Source: Chryseobacterium camelliae (GTDB taxonomy: Bacteria > Bacteroidota > Bacteroidia > Flavobacteriales > Weeksellaceae). Taken from it: a stretch of 64,000 bases of DNA. The position numbers and the translations under genes are program-made. This document shows positions 26,250 to 35,576 of this stretch, in pieces (within the stretch, counting starts at the first letter, position 1; every line of letters begins with the position of its first letter). Location of the stretch: NCBI RefSeq assembly GCF_027920545.1, contig NZ_CP115859.1, forward strand, positions 248,001 to 312,000, read 5' to 3'. The notes under the pieces were generated by a model. The model saw only the letters and a list, made by a program, of their open reading frames with translations. It did no database searches and was not told where the DNA came from.

Positions 26250-28939
26250 AGTTCCTCAACAAAATTATTCACGAATTATTAGCTCAAAGTTCTGATCTTT
26301 CCGAGTTTAATATTGTATTGCCGGGAAAACGTCCCATCGTTTTTATCAGAAGCATTTTAGAGGAAAATAACTATTCGGGGTTTTTGCCCAACTTTTTTAC
26401 GGTAGAGGAACTCATCAATCAGATTGCAGATAAACAGCTGATCCAGGGGATTCCGTTGTGGCTTTTTGCTTATGATGTCTATAAAAGCCTTAATCTGATT
26501 CCAAGAGACAGCTTTTCAGACTTTTTAAAATGGTTCCCCACGTTACAGAAAGACTGGGACGATATTTTAAAGTTTTCTGAAAGTGATCAGGCGGTTTTGC
26601 AGTATATGTTTGATGAAGAAAGAATTAAAGACTGGGCTCAGGATTTGGGGGAAGACGATGATGTTCCGAGAAAGAAATTTCTGAATTTCTGGAAAAATAT
26701 GAACGTTTTTCTTCCGGCTCTCAAGCAGAAACTGCAGGAGAAAAACTGGGCGACTTCCGGAATGATCCACGAAGCGGCAAAAGCTGAAATTGATCATTTT
26801 GCTAAAAATACGAAAGAAAAGTTTGTTTTTTGCGGGTTTAATGCCTTTACTCCGGTTGAAGAAAAGCTGGTTAGAAGTCTTTTGCAATGGGGTAAAGGAC
26901 AGTGTTTCTTTCAGGCAGATCATTATTATTTTGATGACGAAAGACAGGAAGCAGGGAAGTTTTTACGAAATCATAAAACCTGGAAAGAATTCAATGATCA
27001 CAGAGCTTTTAACTGGATCGAGGATGATTTTAACCAGTCCAAAAACATAAAAGTATACGAAGTCTCAGGAAACATTACCCAAACGAAGGTTTTGCCAGAA
27101 ATTTTTAAGGAAATAGAAAATAAAACCTATTCCAACACAGCTGTTGTGCTCCTGGATGAAAATTTGCTTCCGGCAAGTTTAGATGTGATGCATGGTGTTC
27201 AGAATCTGAATATTACGATGGGATTTCCATTGAAGAACCTTTCGTTTTCAAATGCCGTTAAACAGCTTTTTTATCTTCAGAAACAGCTTGAAAAGAATAA
27301 ATCTTCTTACTATTACCGTGATGTTTTTCCGATACTTGAAGAACTTCCGAAATCTGCTGAAGACGAATTGGTGATCAATCAGTTTAAAGCAAAAGTAGAA
27401 GAGAGGAATATCGTTTATATATCAAGAAAGCTATTGCAGGAACTTTTAGGAAATCTTTCTTATTATAATTTGTTGCAGAAAGCTGACTCCACGAATGTGT
27501 ATTTAGATTCTTTAATTGATTTTTGCAAGAAAGTAAAATGGTTGGAAATAGATGATATTCAATACGAAAATGTTTCTCACTTCGAGAATTCCTTTAGAAT
27601 TATAAAAAACCAGCTGAGTCCGTATGATTTTGAAATTACGATGGAAACACTGGAGGTTTTAATCAATCAGCATATCAATTCTGAGAGCATAGATTTTCAA
27701 GGAGAACCCTTACGAGGACTTCAGATTATGGGGCTTTTGGAAACCCGTTTGTTGAATTTTGAAAATGTAATCCTGCTTTCTGTGAATGAAGGGAAATTAC
27801 CACTTGGAAACTCTCAGAACACTTATATTCCGTTTGATATCCGGAAATTCTTTGATCTTCATACATTCTTGGAAAACGACAGTATTTATGCCTATCATTT
27901 TTATCGTTTGATTCAGGATTCCCGGAATGTGCATCTGCTGTTCAATGCGCTGAGTTCGGGAGTGAATTCAGGGGAAAAAAGCAGGTTTATCACTCAGGTC
28001 GAAATGGAAAGTTCTCATACCATTGAACATTTGATTATTGAAAATTCATCTGAACCTATCATTACAGAACCGATTGAGTTTTCTAAAACTCCCATTGTCT
28101 TAGAAAAGCTTGAAAAATGGAAAGAAAAAGTTTCGGCTTCACACCTTACGAGTTACCTGTACAATCCTGTCGATTTTTATCTTTCCAAGATTTTAAATAC
28201 TTCCGAAAACGATGAAATTGAAGAAGAATTATCCGTTAAAAATTACGGAAATCTGGTGCATTATACTCTTCAAGAAGTATATGAAGTTTTAAAAGGTAAA
28301 GTATTAAAAGAAAGTGATTTAAAGTATTTAATTAAAGAAATAGATAAATATATAGGTATTGCGATCGATAAGCTGAAACATCAACCGGAATTCTATGAAA
28401 AAGGAATGAATTTCATTCATAAAGCCATTGCTAAAAAAGTGATTGAAAGTATTCTGAATTATGACCTTGATCTGGTGAAAAATGGAAATAAACTCGAAAT
28501 TTTAGATATTGAAAAACGATTTGAAAATGTAGATTTTTATCTTGATGCATCACAGAAAATTTCATTTTTTGGATTTATTGACCGGATCGACCGACTGAAT
28601 GGAACCCTGAGAATTATCGATTATAAAACTGCAAAAATCAAAAATCTGATCGTTAAAATTGATCAGGATAATGTGGAAGAATATTTCCATAACAGCGATC
28701 GAAAACAAGCCTTGCAGCTGTGTATTTACCAATATGTGGTACAGAATCTTCCTGAATTTTGGGGACTTCCGATTGAAACCGGAATCTGGAGTTTTGCCGA
28801 AGCGAAGAAAGGAGTGGTTTCTCTGCAGTTTGAGAAAGGAAATATTGATGATGCGATGAAATCTGTTAAAAGTTTAATTGAAGAAATTCTGAATCCGGAC
28901 ATTAACTTTATTGAAGAGATTAAGACTTATTCTATTTAA
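26246..28939 (+). CDS. AddB-like PD-(D/E)XK nuclease/helicase-fold protein
   Basis: 897 residues. The C-terminal ~200 residues form a RecB-type nuclease domain: a conserved His in YGNLVHYTLQEVYEVL, FGFIDRIDRL and then IIDYKTAK near residue 790 supplying the catalytic Asp and Lys. The N-terminal ~650 residues look like the helicase-fold half of AddB (VILLSVNEGKLPLG, FYRLIQDSRNVHLLF). It should act in double-strand break processing with an AddA partner not in this window. The start appears to be TTG within TTGA shared with the upstream stop; no nearby ATG keeps the N-terminal block (IVLPGKRP). Confidence 0.85.
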   Translation: MKFLNKIIHELLAQSSDLSEFNIVLPGKRPIVFIRSILEENNYSGFLPNFFTVEELINQIADKQLIQGIPLWLFAYDVYKSLNLIPRDSFSDFLKWFPTLQKDWDDILKFSESDQAVLQYMFDEERIKDWAQDLGEDDDVPRKKFLNFWKNMNVFLPALKQKLQEKNWATSGMIHEAAKAEIDHFAKNTKEKFVFCGFNAFTPVEEKLVRSLLQWGKGQCFFQADHYYFDDERQEAGKFLRNHKTWKEFNDHRAFNWIEDDFNQSKNIKVYEVSGNITQTKVLPEIFKEIENKTYSNTAVVLLDENLLPASLDVMHGVQNLNITMGFPLKNLSFSNAVKQLFYLQKQLEKNKSSYYYRDVFPILEELPKSAEDELVINQFKAKVEERNIVYISRKLLQELLGNLSYYNLLQKADSTNVYLDSLIDFCKKVKWLEIDDIQYENVSHFENSFRIIKNQLSPYDFEITMETLEVLINQHINSESIDFQGEPLRGLQIMGLLETRLLNFENVILLSVNEGKLPLGNSQNTYIPFDIRKFFDLHTFLENDSIYAYHFYRLIQDSRNVHLLFNALSSGVNSGEKSRFITQVEMESSHTIEHLIIENSSEPIITEPIEFSKTPIVLEKLEKWKEKVSASHLTSYLYNPVDFYLSKILNTSENDEIEEELSVKNYGNLVHYTLQEVYEVLKGKVLKESDLKYLIKEIDKYIGIAIDKLKHQPEFYEKGMNFIHKAIAKKVIESILNYDLDLVKNGNKLEILDIEKRFENVDFYLDASQKISFFGFIDRIDRLNGTLRIIDYKTAKIKNLIVKIDQDNVEEYFHNSDRKQALQLCIYQYVVQNLPEFWGLPIETGIWSFAEAKKGVVSLQFEKGNIDDAMKSVKSLIEEILNPDINFIEEIKTYSI

Positions 28940-28964
28940 TTTTTTAATATCCATTGGATTTTTA

Positions 28965-29128
28965 TTTTAACGCAAAGTTTAAATCGTTTATTGATTATAA
29001 TTTAAATGAGCAAAGATGGAATCAACAAGTTGATTGGATGAAGCTTCCGCTATAGCTTCGCGAAGGAATTTATTTGCCTTTGTTTTCTGAAATAAAAAAT
29101 ATTACTAATCACACTCTTTGCGTTTAAA
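28965..29128. repeat. 164-bp MITE-like element with terminal inverted repeats
   Basis: TTTTAACGCAAAG (28965-28977) and CTTTGCGTTTAAA (29116-29128) are inverted copies, 12 of 13 matching. Inside lie a 7-bp palindrome AATCAAC-AA-GTTGATT and a stretch GCTTCCGCTATAGCTTCGCG that is GC-richer than its surroundings. No open frame is present. It fills most of the 250-nt gap between two convergent genes. Confidence 0.6.
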
Positions 29129-29130
29129 CA

Positions 29131-29168
29131 AACAAAAAAGAGCATGACTAGTGAATGATCATGCTCTT
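29131..29168 (-). terminator. Intrinsic terminator of the acyl-CoA dehydrogenase gene
   Basis: AGAGCATGA / TCATGCTCT stem (29139-29147 with 29159-29167). Read on the minus strand it is followed by a T run. Confidence 0.75.
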
Positions 29169-29189
29169 GTATATTTAGACTTCTAGCTT

Positions 29190-30368
29190 CTAGAATGCGT
29201 TGATTCCTGTAATATCTAAACCTGTAATCAATAAATGAACATCGTGCGTTCCTTCATAAGTAATTACAGATTCTAAGTTCGCAGCGTGTCTCATCATCGG
29301 GAATTCTCCCATGATTCCCATTCCGCCAAGGATCTGACGAGATTCTCTTGCAATATCAATAGCCATTTTCACATTGTTTCTTTTTGCCATTGAAATCTGT
29401 GCAGGAGTTGCTTTATGTGCATTTTTAAGAGTCCCCAATTGCAGGCAAAGTAACTGAGCCTTAGTGATTTCAGTTAAAAATTCTGCTAATTTTTTCTGTT
29501 GTAACTGGTAAGAACCGATGGGTTTTCCAAATTGTTTTCTTTCTTTAGAATACTGAACAGCAGTGCAATAGCAATCGATAGCCGCTCCGATTACACCCCA
29601 TGAAATTCCATATCTCGCTGAATTTAAACAAGATAAAGGTCCTTTTAATCCTGTAACTCCTGGAAGAAGATTTTCTTTCGGTACTTTTACATCATTAAAA
29701 ACCAGTTCACCCGTTTTTGAAGCTCTTAAACTCCATTTATTATGAGTTTCAGGAGTGGTGAAACCTTCCATTCCTCTTTCAACGATTAATCCCTGAACTT
29801 TACCTTCTTCATTTTTAGCCCAAACTACGGCGATATCGCAAAGCGGAGAGTTGGTAATCCACATTTTGGCTCCATTCAAAAGATAATGATCTCCCATATC
29901 TTTAAAATAGGTTTCCATAGAACCCGGATCCGAACCATGATTAGGTTCTGTTAACCCAAAAGAACCGATCATTTCTCCGGATGCTAACTTTGGTAAATAT
30001 TTTCTTTTTTGCTCCTCAGAACCGAATTCGTTAATCGGGAACATTACTAAAGAACTCTGTACAGAAGCGGCAGAACGAACGGCAGAATCTCCTCTTTCCA
30101 ATTCTTGCATAATTAAACCGTAAGAAATCTGATCAAGACCAGAACCTCCATACTCAACCGGAATATAAGGACCCAATGCTCCAGCTTTTCCCAATTCTCT
30201 CATTAAACCGGGAATATCTGTATGATTTTGTGCAGCATGATCGATCTGTGGCATTACAAAACTTTCTACCCATTCTCTGATCGATTGGCGTATAAGCTTG
30301 TGTTCTTCGGTAAGTAAGGCATCTATTCCGTAATAATCTGGAATGGATGTAAGGGGATAATATGACAT
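29190..30368 (-). CDS. gcdH: Glutaryl-CoA-dehydrogenase-like acyl-CoA dehydrogenase
   Basis: 392 residues. It is a FAD flavoenzyme with N-terminal helical, central beta (FGLTEPNHGSDPGSM) and C-terminal helical domains. The catalytic base is Glu near 372 in TYEGTHDVHLLI, a context characteristic of glutaryl-CoA dehydrogenases among acyl-CoA dehydrogenases. It would oxidise and decarboxylate glutaryl-CoA to crotonyl-CoA in lysine and tryptophan breakdown. It is a single-gene unit. The substrate is inferred from motif context only. Confidence 0.87.
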   Translation of the reverse strand: MSYYPLTSIPDYYGIDALLTEEHKLIRQSIREWVESFVMPQIDHAAQNHTDIPGLMRELGKAGALGPYIPVEYGGSGLDQISYGLIMQELERGDSAVRSAASVQSSLVMFPINEFGSEEQKRKYLPKLASGEMIGSFGLTEPNHGSDPGSMETYFKDMGDHYLLNGAKMWITNSPLCDIAVVWAKNEEGKVQGLIVERGMEGFTTPETHNKWSLRASKTGELVFNDVKVPKENLLPGVTGLKGPLSCLNSARYGISWGVIGAAIDCYCTAVQYSKERKQFGKPIGSYQLQQKKLAEFLTEITKAQLLCLQLGTLKNAHKATPAQISMAKRNNVKMAIDIARESRQILGGMGIMGEFPMMRHAANLESVITYEGTHDVHLLITGLDITGINAF

Positions 30369-30470
30369 TGTAATTTAATTTTTCTAAAAATAGTACTTTT
30401 CGCTATTCCAGAAAAATTTTTTTTAAATGCCTTTTGATAATTGATTTTTTAAACTTTTTTGAAGGCAAAA

Positions 30471-31265
30471 TCAAATCTCATCATCCTTATCATTTGAGAT
30501 AGGGTACTGGTTGGGAGAATTATGAACTTTGCTTTTAAATTTATAGAGATAAGGCGCTTTGTTGGCAGAACCGTCATAGAGTTTTTCCAGTCTGTCAAGA
30601 ATATTAAGGCTCAATATTTTACGCTGAAAATTATTTCTTCTGAATTTTTCTCCTAAGATGGTTTCATACAAAGACTGGAGATCTTTCATGGTAAACTTTT
30701 CAGGAAGAAGATTACTGGCTGCAACTTCAGTATTGATATTCATTCTCAGATATTCGAGTCCTGTTTCTATAATTCTGTCATGATCGAATGCCATTTGGGG
30801 AAGATTATTCACCTCAAACCATTCACAGGTTTCATTAAAAGCATCCGGAAAGGTATTGGCAATGGAAAAATCGATTAGGCTGCAATAACCGACAGTGATA
30901 AAACGTTGGAAAATCCAGTGGTCTTTCGGAACTTCAATTCCTTTGTTTTGAAGCAAAATCTGGTGTACATTGTTTTCAGTGCGATCAATTCTTCCGAAGG
31001 TATGAAACTGTTTTAAAAAAATATCCTTCAGATGTGTTCTTTCAAATAAAACACGTGCGGCTGCTTCTCTGAGATCTTCATCATTGAATACAAACCCGCC
31101 CGGAAGAGACCACAAATCAAGATCATGGTACTTTAAAAGCAATACTTTCAGGATATTATTATGAAAACCAAATATGGTGCAATCTACAGATATGTGAGCT
31201 ACAAAGTCTTTTGTATCAATAAGTTCCTGAAGGTTTTGTTTGTTTTTTGTGTTTTTGATTTTCAT
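30471..31265 (-). CDS. Nudix-fold transcriptional regulator (AraR/NrtR type)
   Basis: 264 residues from the ATG at 31265; a start at 31292 would overlap the transporter stop by 11 nt. The N-terminal Nudix domain has GGFVFNDEDLREAAARVL, but the REUxEExGU part reads RVLFERTHL, so the metal-binding glutamates are mostly gone. The C-terminal ~100 residues (LLPEKFTMKDLQSLYETILG) match the winged-helix part of Nudix-related regulators such as Bacteroides AraR. It is likely a sugar-responsive repressor of the divergent PUL. The effector is unknown. Confidence 0.8.
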   Translation of the reverse strand: MKIKNTKNKQNLQELIDTKDFVAHISVDCTIFGFHNNILKVLLLKYHDLDLWSLPGGFVFNDEDLREAAARVLFERTHLKDIFLKQFHTFGRIDRTENNVHQILLQNKGIEVPKDHWIFQRFITVGYCSLIDFSIANTFPDAFNETCEWFEVNNLPQMAFDHDRIIETGLEYLRMNINTEVAASNLLPEKFTMKDLQSLYETILGEKFRRNNFQRKILSLNILDRLEKLYDGSANKAPYLYKFKSKVHNSPNQYPISNDKDDEI

Positions 31266-31281
31266 GACTGTAAAAATAAAA

Positions 31282-32496
31282 TTATTTTTCAAATGTTTTT
31301 CTACTTGTCGAAAAATACAGTAAACTTATTGAAAACAAGACCAGTACGGCAAGTAAAATATAGACTGAATAATAGTTGAGTAGCTGGTTTCCAAATAAAA
31401 TTGACATCATAATCGAACTGACAGAACTGCCTAAAGAGGAGAAAATAACGATTAACGAAGTAAAAAGATTTACTTTTTCTTTTTCAATCCGGGGAATCAT
31501 TTTTGAATTAATAACCGGGTAAAGCGGCGATAAAAAAAGACCGATTACAGGAAATAAAAACAGCAGGATTCTTGAATTTTCTGTATCCAAAAATTGTATT
31601 CCAATAATAATGGATAATACACAAACAATCAGGATCAGGCATAAAATATAATATTTTGATAAAGAGAACCTGTGGATAATATTGGAGGTAATCATTCGTC
31701 CTACATAGGAGAAAAGAGCTAGAAAAGACGAAGCCTGAAGAGCGAAAAATGAATTAACTTTTAAATGGTTTTTATAAAAAGAAGGTAACCAGGAATTAAA
31801 ACTCTGTTCAACAAAAACAATGGAGAACAGAACGGCTAAAAAAATAATAATCAAAGGATTAATAAATTCCGAAAGTTCTTTAATAAGATTTTCCTTTTCT
31901 TTTTTTACAGGTTCAGCAATTTCAAGCCTTGAAAATAAAATAATTGTAATGGCACATAAAGCAGAGATTGCGAAAAAGCCAAATTTCCAGAATTGTGAAA
32001 ACTGGCTGGAAATAAGCCATCCAAAGCCTGTATTCACTACAAAAATCCCGATCATAAAGGAAGCTTCCACACTGTTCATTGTTTTGGCAAGGGACTTTTC
32101 ATCCGAAATATTGTTACGGATCACTCCAAACACACATATTTTACCAATGGCAAAACAGGTTCCTATAATGGCAAACCAGAGTTTATAAAACCAGAATACT
32201 TCTACAAAAGGTAAGATTATTGAGCAGATTCCCACAATACTCAACGCTGAAATCAAAGATTTTTTTGTGCCGAACTTACTGATAAAGTTAACGGCGAAAA
32301 GTGAAATAAGGGCAACCGGAATATCTTTAAAAGATTCTAAAAAACCTAATTTATCATACGTGATTTTTGCCTCGGATAGCTGCAGAATTACAATGCCCAT
32401 ACAGTTTAAGACCATTGAAAAAATCAGGAAAGTCAGTTTTAATGGAAGCGAAATTTTAGACAGCTTAGTCGTCATTTTGGGGATTTTTTTATTCAA
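31282..32496 (-). CDS. MFS transporter, probable sugar permease
   Basis: 404 residues with about 12 hydrophobic segments and a charged loop near the middle (FSRLEIAEPVKKEKENL). It is a major facilitator protein of the inner membrane. It is encoded just upstream of the Nudix regulator and divergent from SusC, so import of the PUL end product (glucose or a gluco-oligosaccharide) is inferred. The start could also be the ATG at 32475 (MTTKLSKISLPL). No substrate motif was recognised. Confidence 0.82.
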   Translation of the reverse strand: MNKKIPKMTTKLSKISLPLKLTFLIFSMVLNCMGIVILQLSEAKITYDKLGFLESFKDIPVALISLFAVNFISKFGTKKSLISALSIVGICSIILPFVEVFWFYKLWFAIIGTCFAIGKICVFGVIRNNISDEKSLAKTMNSVEASFMIGIFVVNTGFGWLISSQFSQFWKFGFFAISALCAITIILFSRLEIAEPVKKEKENLIKELSEFINPLIIIFLAVLFSIVFVEQSFNSWLPSFYKNHLKVNSFFALQASSFLALFSYVGRMITSNIIHRFSLSKYYILCLILIVCVLSIIIGIQFLDTENSRILLFLFPVIGLFLSPLYPVINSKMIPRIEKEKVNLFTSLIVIFSSLGSSVSSIMMSILFGNQLLNYYSVYILLAVLVLFSISLLYFSTSRKTFEK

Positions 32497-32620
32497 TTTT
32501 ACAAAAAAGAACGGTTGATTTTAATAAAAAATTATGCCTTTGAAGTCCCAAAAATAAACGAAATATTAAAATAGTTATTAATAAAATGTTAATTATTTAA
32601 AAAAAAATATATTTTTATTG

Positions 32621-32633
32621 TCTCAATTTGAGA
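32621..32633. promoter_or_regulatory. Palindrome upstream of susC, candidate operator
   Basis: TCTCAA-T-TTGAGA is a perfect 6-bp inverted repeat 20 nt before the SusC ATG, in the divergent region of the PUL. Its place near the expected transcription start suits a repressor site, possibly for the Nudix regulator encoded divergently. No second copy was noticed nearby. Confidence 0.4.
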
Positions 32634-32653
32634 ATTAAAAAAACTAACTGTAT

Positions 32654-35566
32654 ATGAAGGTAAAAATATCAAGAAGTTTAGGGTTGATTGCAGCACTTTA
32701 TTTTACTGCAAACTTCAGTGCCCAAAACACCAAGAAAGACACGCTTCCCAAGGAACAAAAAATTGAAGAAGTGGTAATGATCGGTTATGGTAGCCAAAAG
32801 AAAAGTAATGTGACCGGAGCAATCTCAAGTATTAAAGCATCAGATATTGCGGCTGTTCCTGCCGGAAGACCTGAGCAGGTTTTACAGGGGAGAGCAGCAG
32901 GTGTTACCGTAATTTCAAACTCAGGACAGCCTGGATCAGCAGCCTCAGTAAGGGTACGTGGTATAACTAGTTTTGGAGCTGGTAGTAACAATCCTTTATG
33001 GGTAGTTGATGGGATTGTCGTAGATAACATAGGCTGGCTAAACCAATCGGATATTGAAAATATTGAAGTATTAAAAGATGGTGCCTCTGCTGCAATCTAT
33101 GGTGTTTCTGCAGCTAAAGGAGTAATTCTCGTTACAACAAAAAAGGGTACTAAAGGAAGATTAAACCTTAGCTATAATGGTTTTTACGGTTTTGGAAATG
33201 CAGCTAAAAAGTTGGATCTTTTGAATGCTACGCAATATGCCACTATAATTAATGAAGGGTTTATCAATGACGGACAGGCCCCGAGATACACAAATCCGGC
33301 ACAATTTGGAATAGGTACAGATTGGCAGGATGTAGTTTTTAATACCGCAGAGAGAAAATCTCATGAATTCAGTATAAGTGGAGGAAACGATAAATCTACG
33401 TTTTACTCATCTTTTGGCTATTACGAACAGGATGGTATCGTAATGAGGGATATTTCAAATTATAAAAGACTTAACGCCAGACTTAATTCAACTCATAAAG
33501 TTTTGGATTGGTTAACTGTTGGTCAAACATTATCATATACTCATAATAGAAATCAAGGGATTAATGCGAATAATGAATTTGGAGGACCATTAAGTTCAGC
33601 TATCAATTTAGACCCGATTACTCAGGCTGTTGTTAGAGATATGTCAACAGTAGATCCGGGAGATTATACAAACCCATATATTGTAAGGGATCCGAATGGT
33701 AATCCATACGGAATTTCAGAATATGTAAATCAGGAAATGGCAAATCCATTAGCATTTAGATATACTCAACTGGGAAGAAAGAACTGGTCTGATGATATTG
33801 TAGCCAATGCTTTTGTTGAAATTAAACCTGTAAAACATTTTACATTCAAATCAAGTATAAACGGAAAACTTTCTTATTGGGGTAATGAAGGATTCACTCC
33901 CTTATTTTATTTAAGCCCTACTTACAGCAACACAGCTCAGAATAATTTATCCAGAGAGACAAACAAAAAACTGGAATGGAGTATGGAAAACATACTTACT
34001 TATCAGAATAAATGGGGTAAACATAACCTTAATGTTATGATTGGGCAGGGTGTTTATGAATACAATATAGGTTATAAAGAAAATATTACATACAGCGGGC
34101 TTCCTGTAAATAATTATCAGGATGCATCATTCAATTTCTTCTTAGACCCAAGCAAAAGACTTGTGACAGCCGAAGATGGTATAGAAACTCATAAAGCTTC
34201 ATATTTTGGTAGAATTATTTATGACTACGACAACAGATATCTATTTACAGGAACAATAAGACGAGACGGTTCTTCTAAATTCGGACCGAATCACCAATGG
34301 GGAACTTTCCCTGCTGCTTCATTAGGATGGAATATTTCAAATGAAAGTTTTTGGCCTGAAAATAAATATGTTAATAGTTTAAAACTAAGAGGGGGATATG
34401 GGATATTGGGTAATGATGCTATAGATGATTTTATGTATAGAAGTACAATGGTTTCGGGAAGTAACTATAGTCTTGGTGCAGGAAATGATAACGTTATTTA
34501 CACAGGCTATGCTGCCAGAACATTGGAAAACCCCGATCTTCATTGGGAAGAAACATCCCAGTTTAATATCGCAGCGGACTTAAAAATATTAACTAATTTT
34601 ACTTTAACGGTTGACTACTACAGGAAAAAAAGTACAGATATTTTAAGAAGAGTTGCAATTCCTGGATATGTTGGGGTAACGAATAATCCTTTCAAGAATG
34701 TTGGGGATATGAATAATACTGGTGTTGAAGTAGAATTAGGATACAAAAAGAACTGGGGAGACTTTGGATTCTCAGCAAACGGAAACTTTGCATATTTAAA
34801 AAATGAGATATTAAGACTTGAAGATAATCTTAAATTTGTCAATGGTGCAGGTTTCCAGTCTATGGGTGCTGTAAATAGATTCCAAGTAGGTTATCCTTAT
34901 GCTTCATTCTTTGGATATCAAAATGCCGGAATCTTCCAGACTCAGGCCGAAATCAATGCGTATACAAACTCTAATGGAGGTCTTATCCAGCCAAATGCTA
35001 AACCAGGGGATTTTAAAAGAATTGACGTGAATGGGGATGGTAAAATCACAGAAGACGATTACGTTTATTTAGGAAATTCTTTACCTAAATATACTTTTGG
35101 GATAACAGTTAATTTAAATTATAAAAACTTTGATCTGATGATTTTCGGTCAGGGCCAGGCTGGAAATAAAATCTTTCAGGGATTGAGAAGACTTGATATT
35201 CAAGATGCGAATTATCAGACTGCAATTTTAAACCGTTGGACGGGTGAAGGTACTTCAAATACAATTCCAAGAATGACTAGAGCAGATCTTAATCAAAATC
35301 TCACCAGAATGTCAGATTACTATCTACAAAAAGGAGATTATTTTAGAATAAAGCTTGTTCAGTTGGGGTTTACACTTCCTAAAGAAGTTGTATCAACTAT
35401 TGGAGCAAGTAAGGTGAGATTTTACGTAACGGGAGAAAACCTTATAACTTTCACAAAATATACAGGATACGACCCTGAAATTGCATCAAATGATGAATTC
35501 GGTATAGATAGAGCATATTATCCACAAGCAAGAACATTTATTTTCGGAGCAAATATTCAATTCTAA
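32654..35566 (+). CDS. SusC-family TonB-dependent outer-membrane transporter
   Basis: 970 residues with a signal peptide (…ANFSAQ). The TonB box-like EEVVMIGYGSQ is followed by the plug domain (VQNV-type SVRVRGITSFG, DGIVVDNIGWL) and a 22-strand barrel ending in GANIQF. It lacks the usual ~90-residue carboxypeptidase-regulatory-like domain before the plug. It should import oligosaccharides captured with SusD. It is first gene of the susC-susD-GH30-GH3-GH16-GH30 run. Confidence 0.95.
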   Translation: MKVKISRSLGLIAALYFTANFSAQNTKKDTLPKEQKIEEVVMIGYGSQKKSNVTGAISSIKASDIAAVPAGRPEQVLQGRAAGVTVISNSGQPGSAASVRVRGITSFGAGSNNPLWVVDGIVVDNIGWLNQSDIENIEVLKDGASAAIYGVSAAKGVILVTTKKGTKGRLNLSYNGFYGFGNAAKKLDLLNATQYATIINEGFINDGQAPRYTNPAQFGIGTDWQDVVFNTAERKSHEFSISGGNDKSTFYSSFGYYEQDGIVMRDISNYKRLNARLNSTHKVLDWLTVGQTLSYTHNRNQGINANNEFGGPLSSAINLDPITQAVVRDMSTVDPGDYTNPYIVRDPNGNPYGISEYVNQEMANPLAFRYTQLGRKNWSDDIVANAFVEIKPVKHFTFKSSINGKLSYWGNEGFTPLFYLSPTYSNTAQNNLSRETNKKLEWSMENILTYQNKWGKHNLNVMIGQGVYEYNIGYKENITYSGLPVNNYQDASFNFFLDPSKRLVTAEDGIETHKASYFGRIIYDYDNRYLFTGTIRRDGSSKFGPNHQWGTFPAASLGWNISNESFWPENKYVNSLKLRGGYGILGNDAIDDFMYRSTMVSGSNYSLGAGNDNVIYTGYAARTLENPDLHWEETSQFNIAADLKILTNFTLTVDYYRKKSTDILRRVAIPGYVGVTNNPFKNVGDMNNTGVEVELGYKKNWGDFGFSANGNFAYLKNEILRLEDNLKFVNGAGFQSMGAVNRFQVGYPYASFFGYQNAGIFQTQAEINAYTNSNGGLIQPNAKPGDFKRIDVNGDGKITEDDYVYLGNSLPKYTFGITVNLNYKNFDLMIFGQGQAGNKIFQGLRRLDIQDANYQTAILNRWTGEGTSNTIPRMTRADLNQNLTRMSDYYLQKGDYFRIKLVQLGFTLPKEVVSTIGASKVRFYVTGENLITFTKYTGYDPEIASNDEFGIDRAYYPQARTFIFGANIQF

Positions 35567-35576
35567 AACTTTAAAA

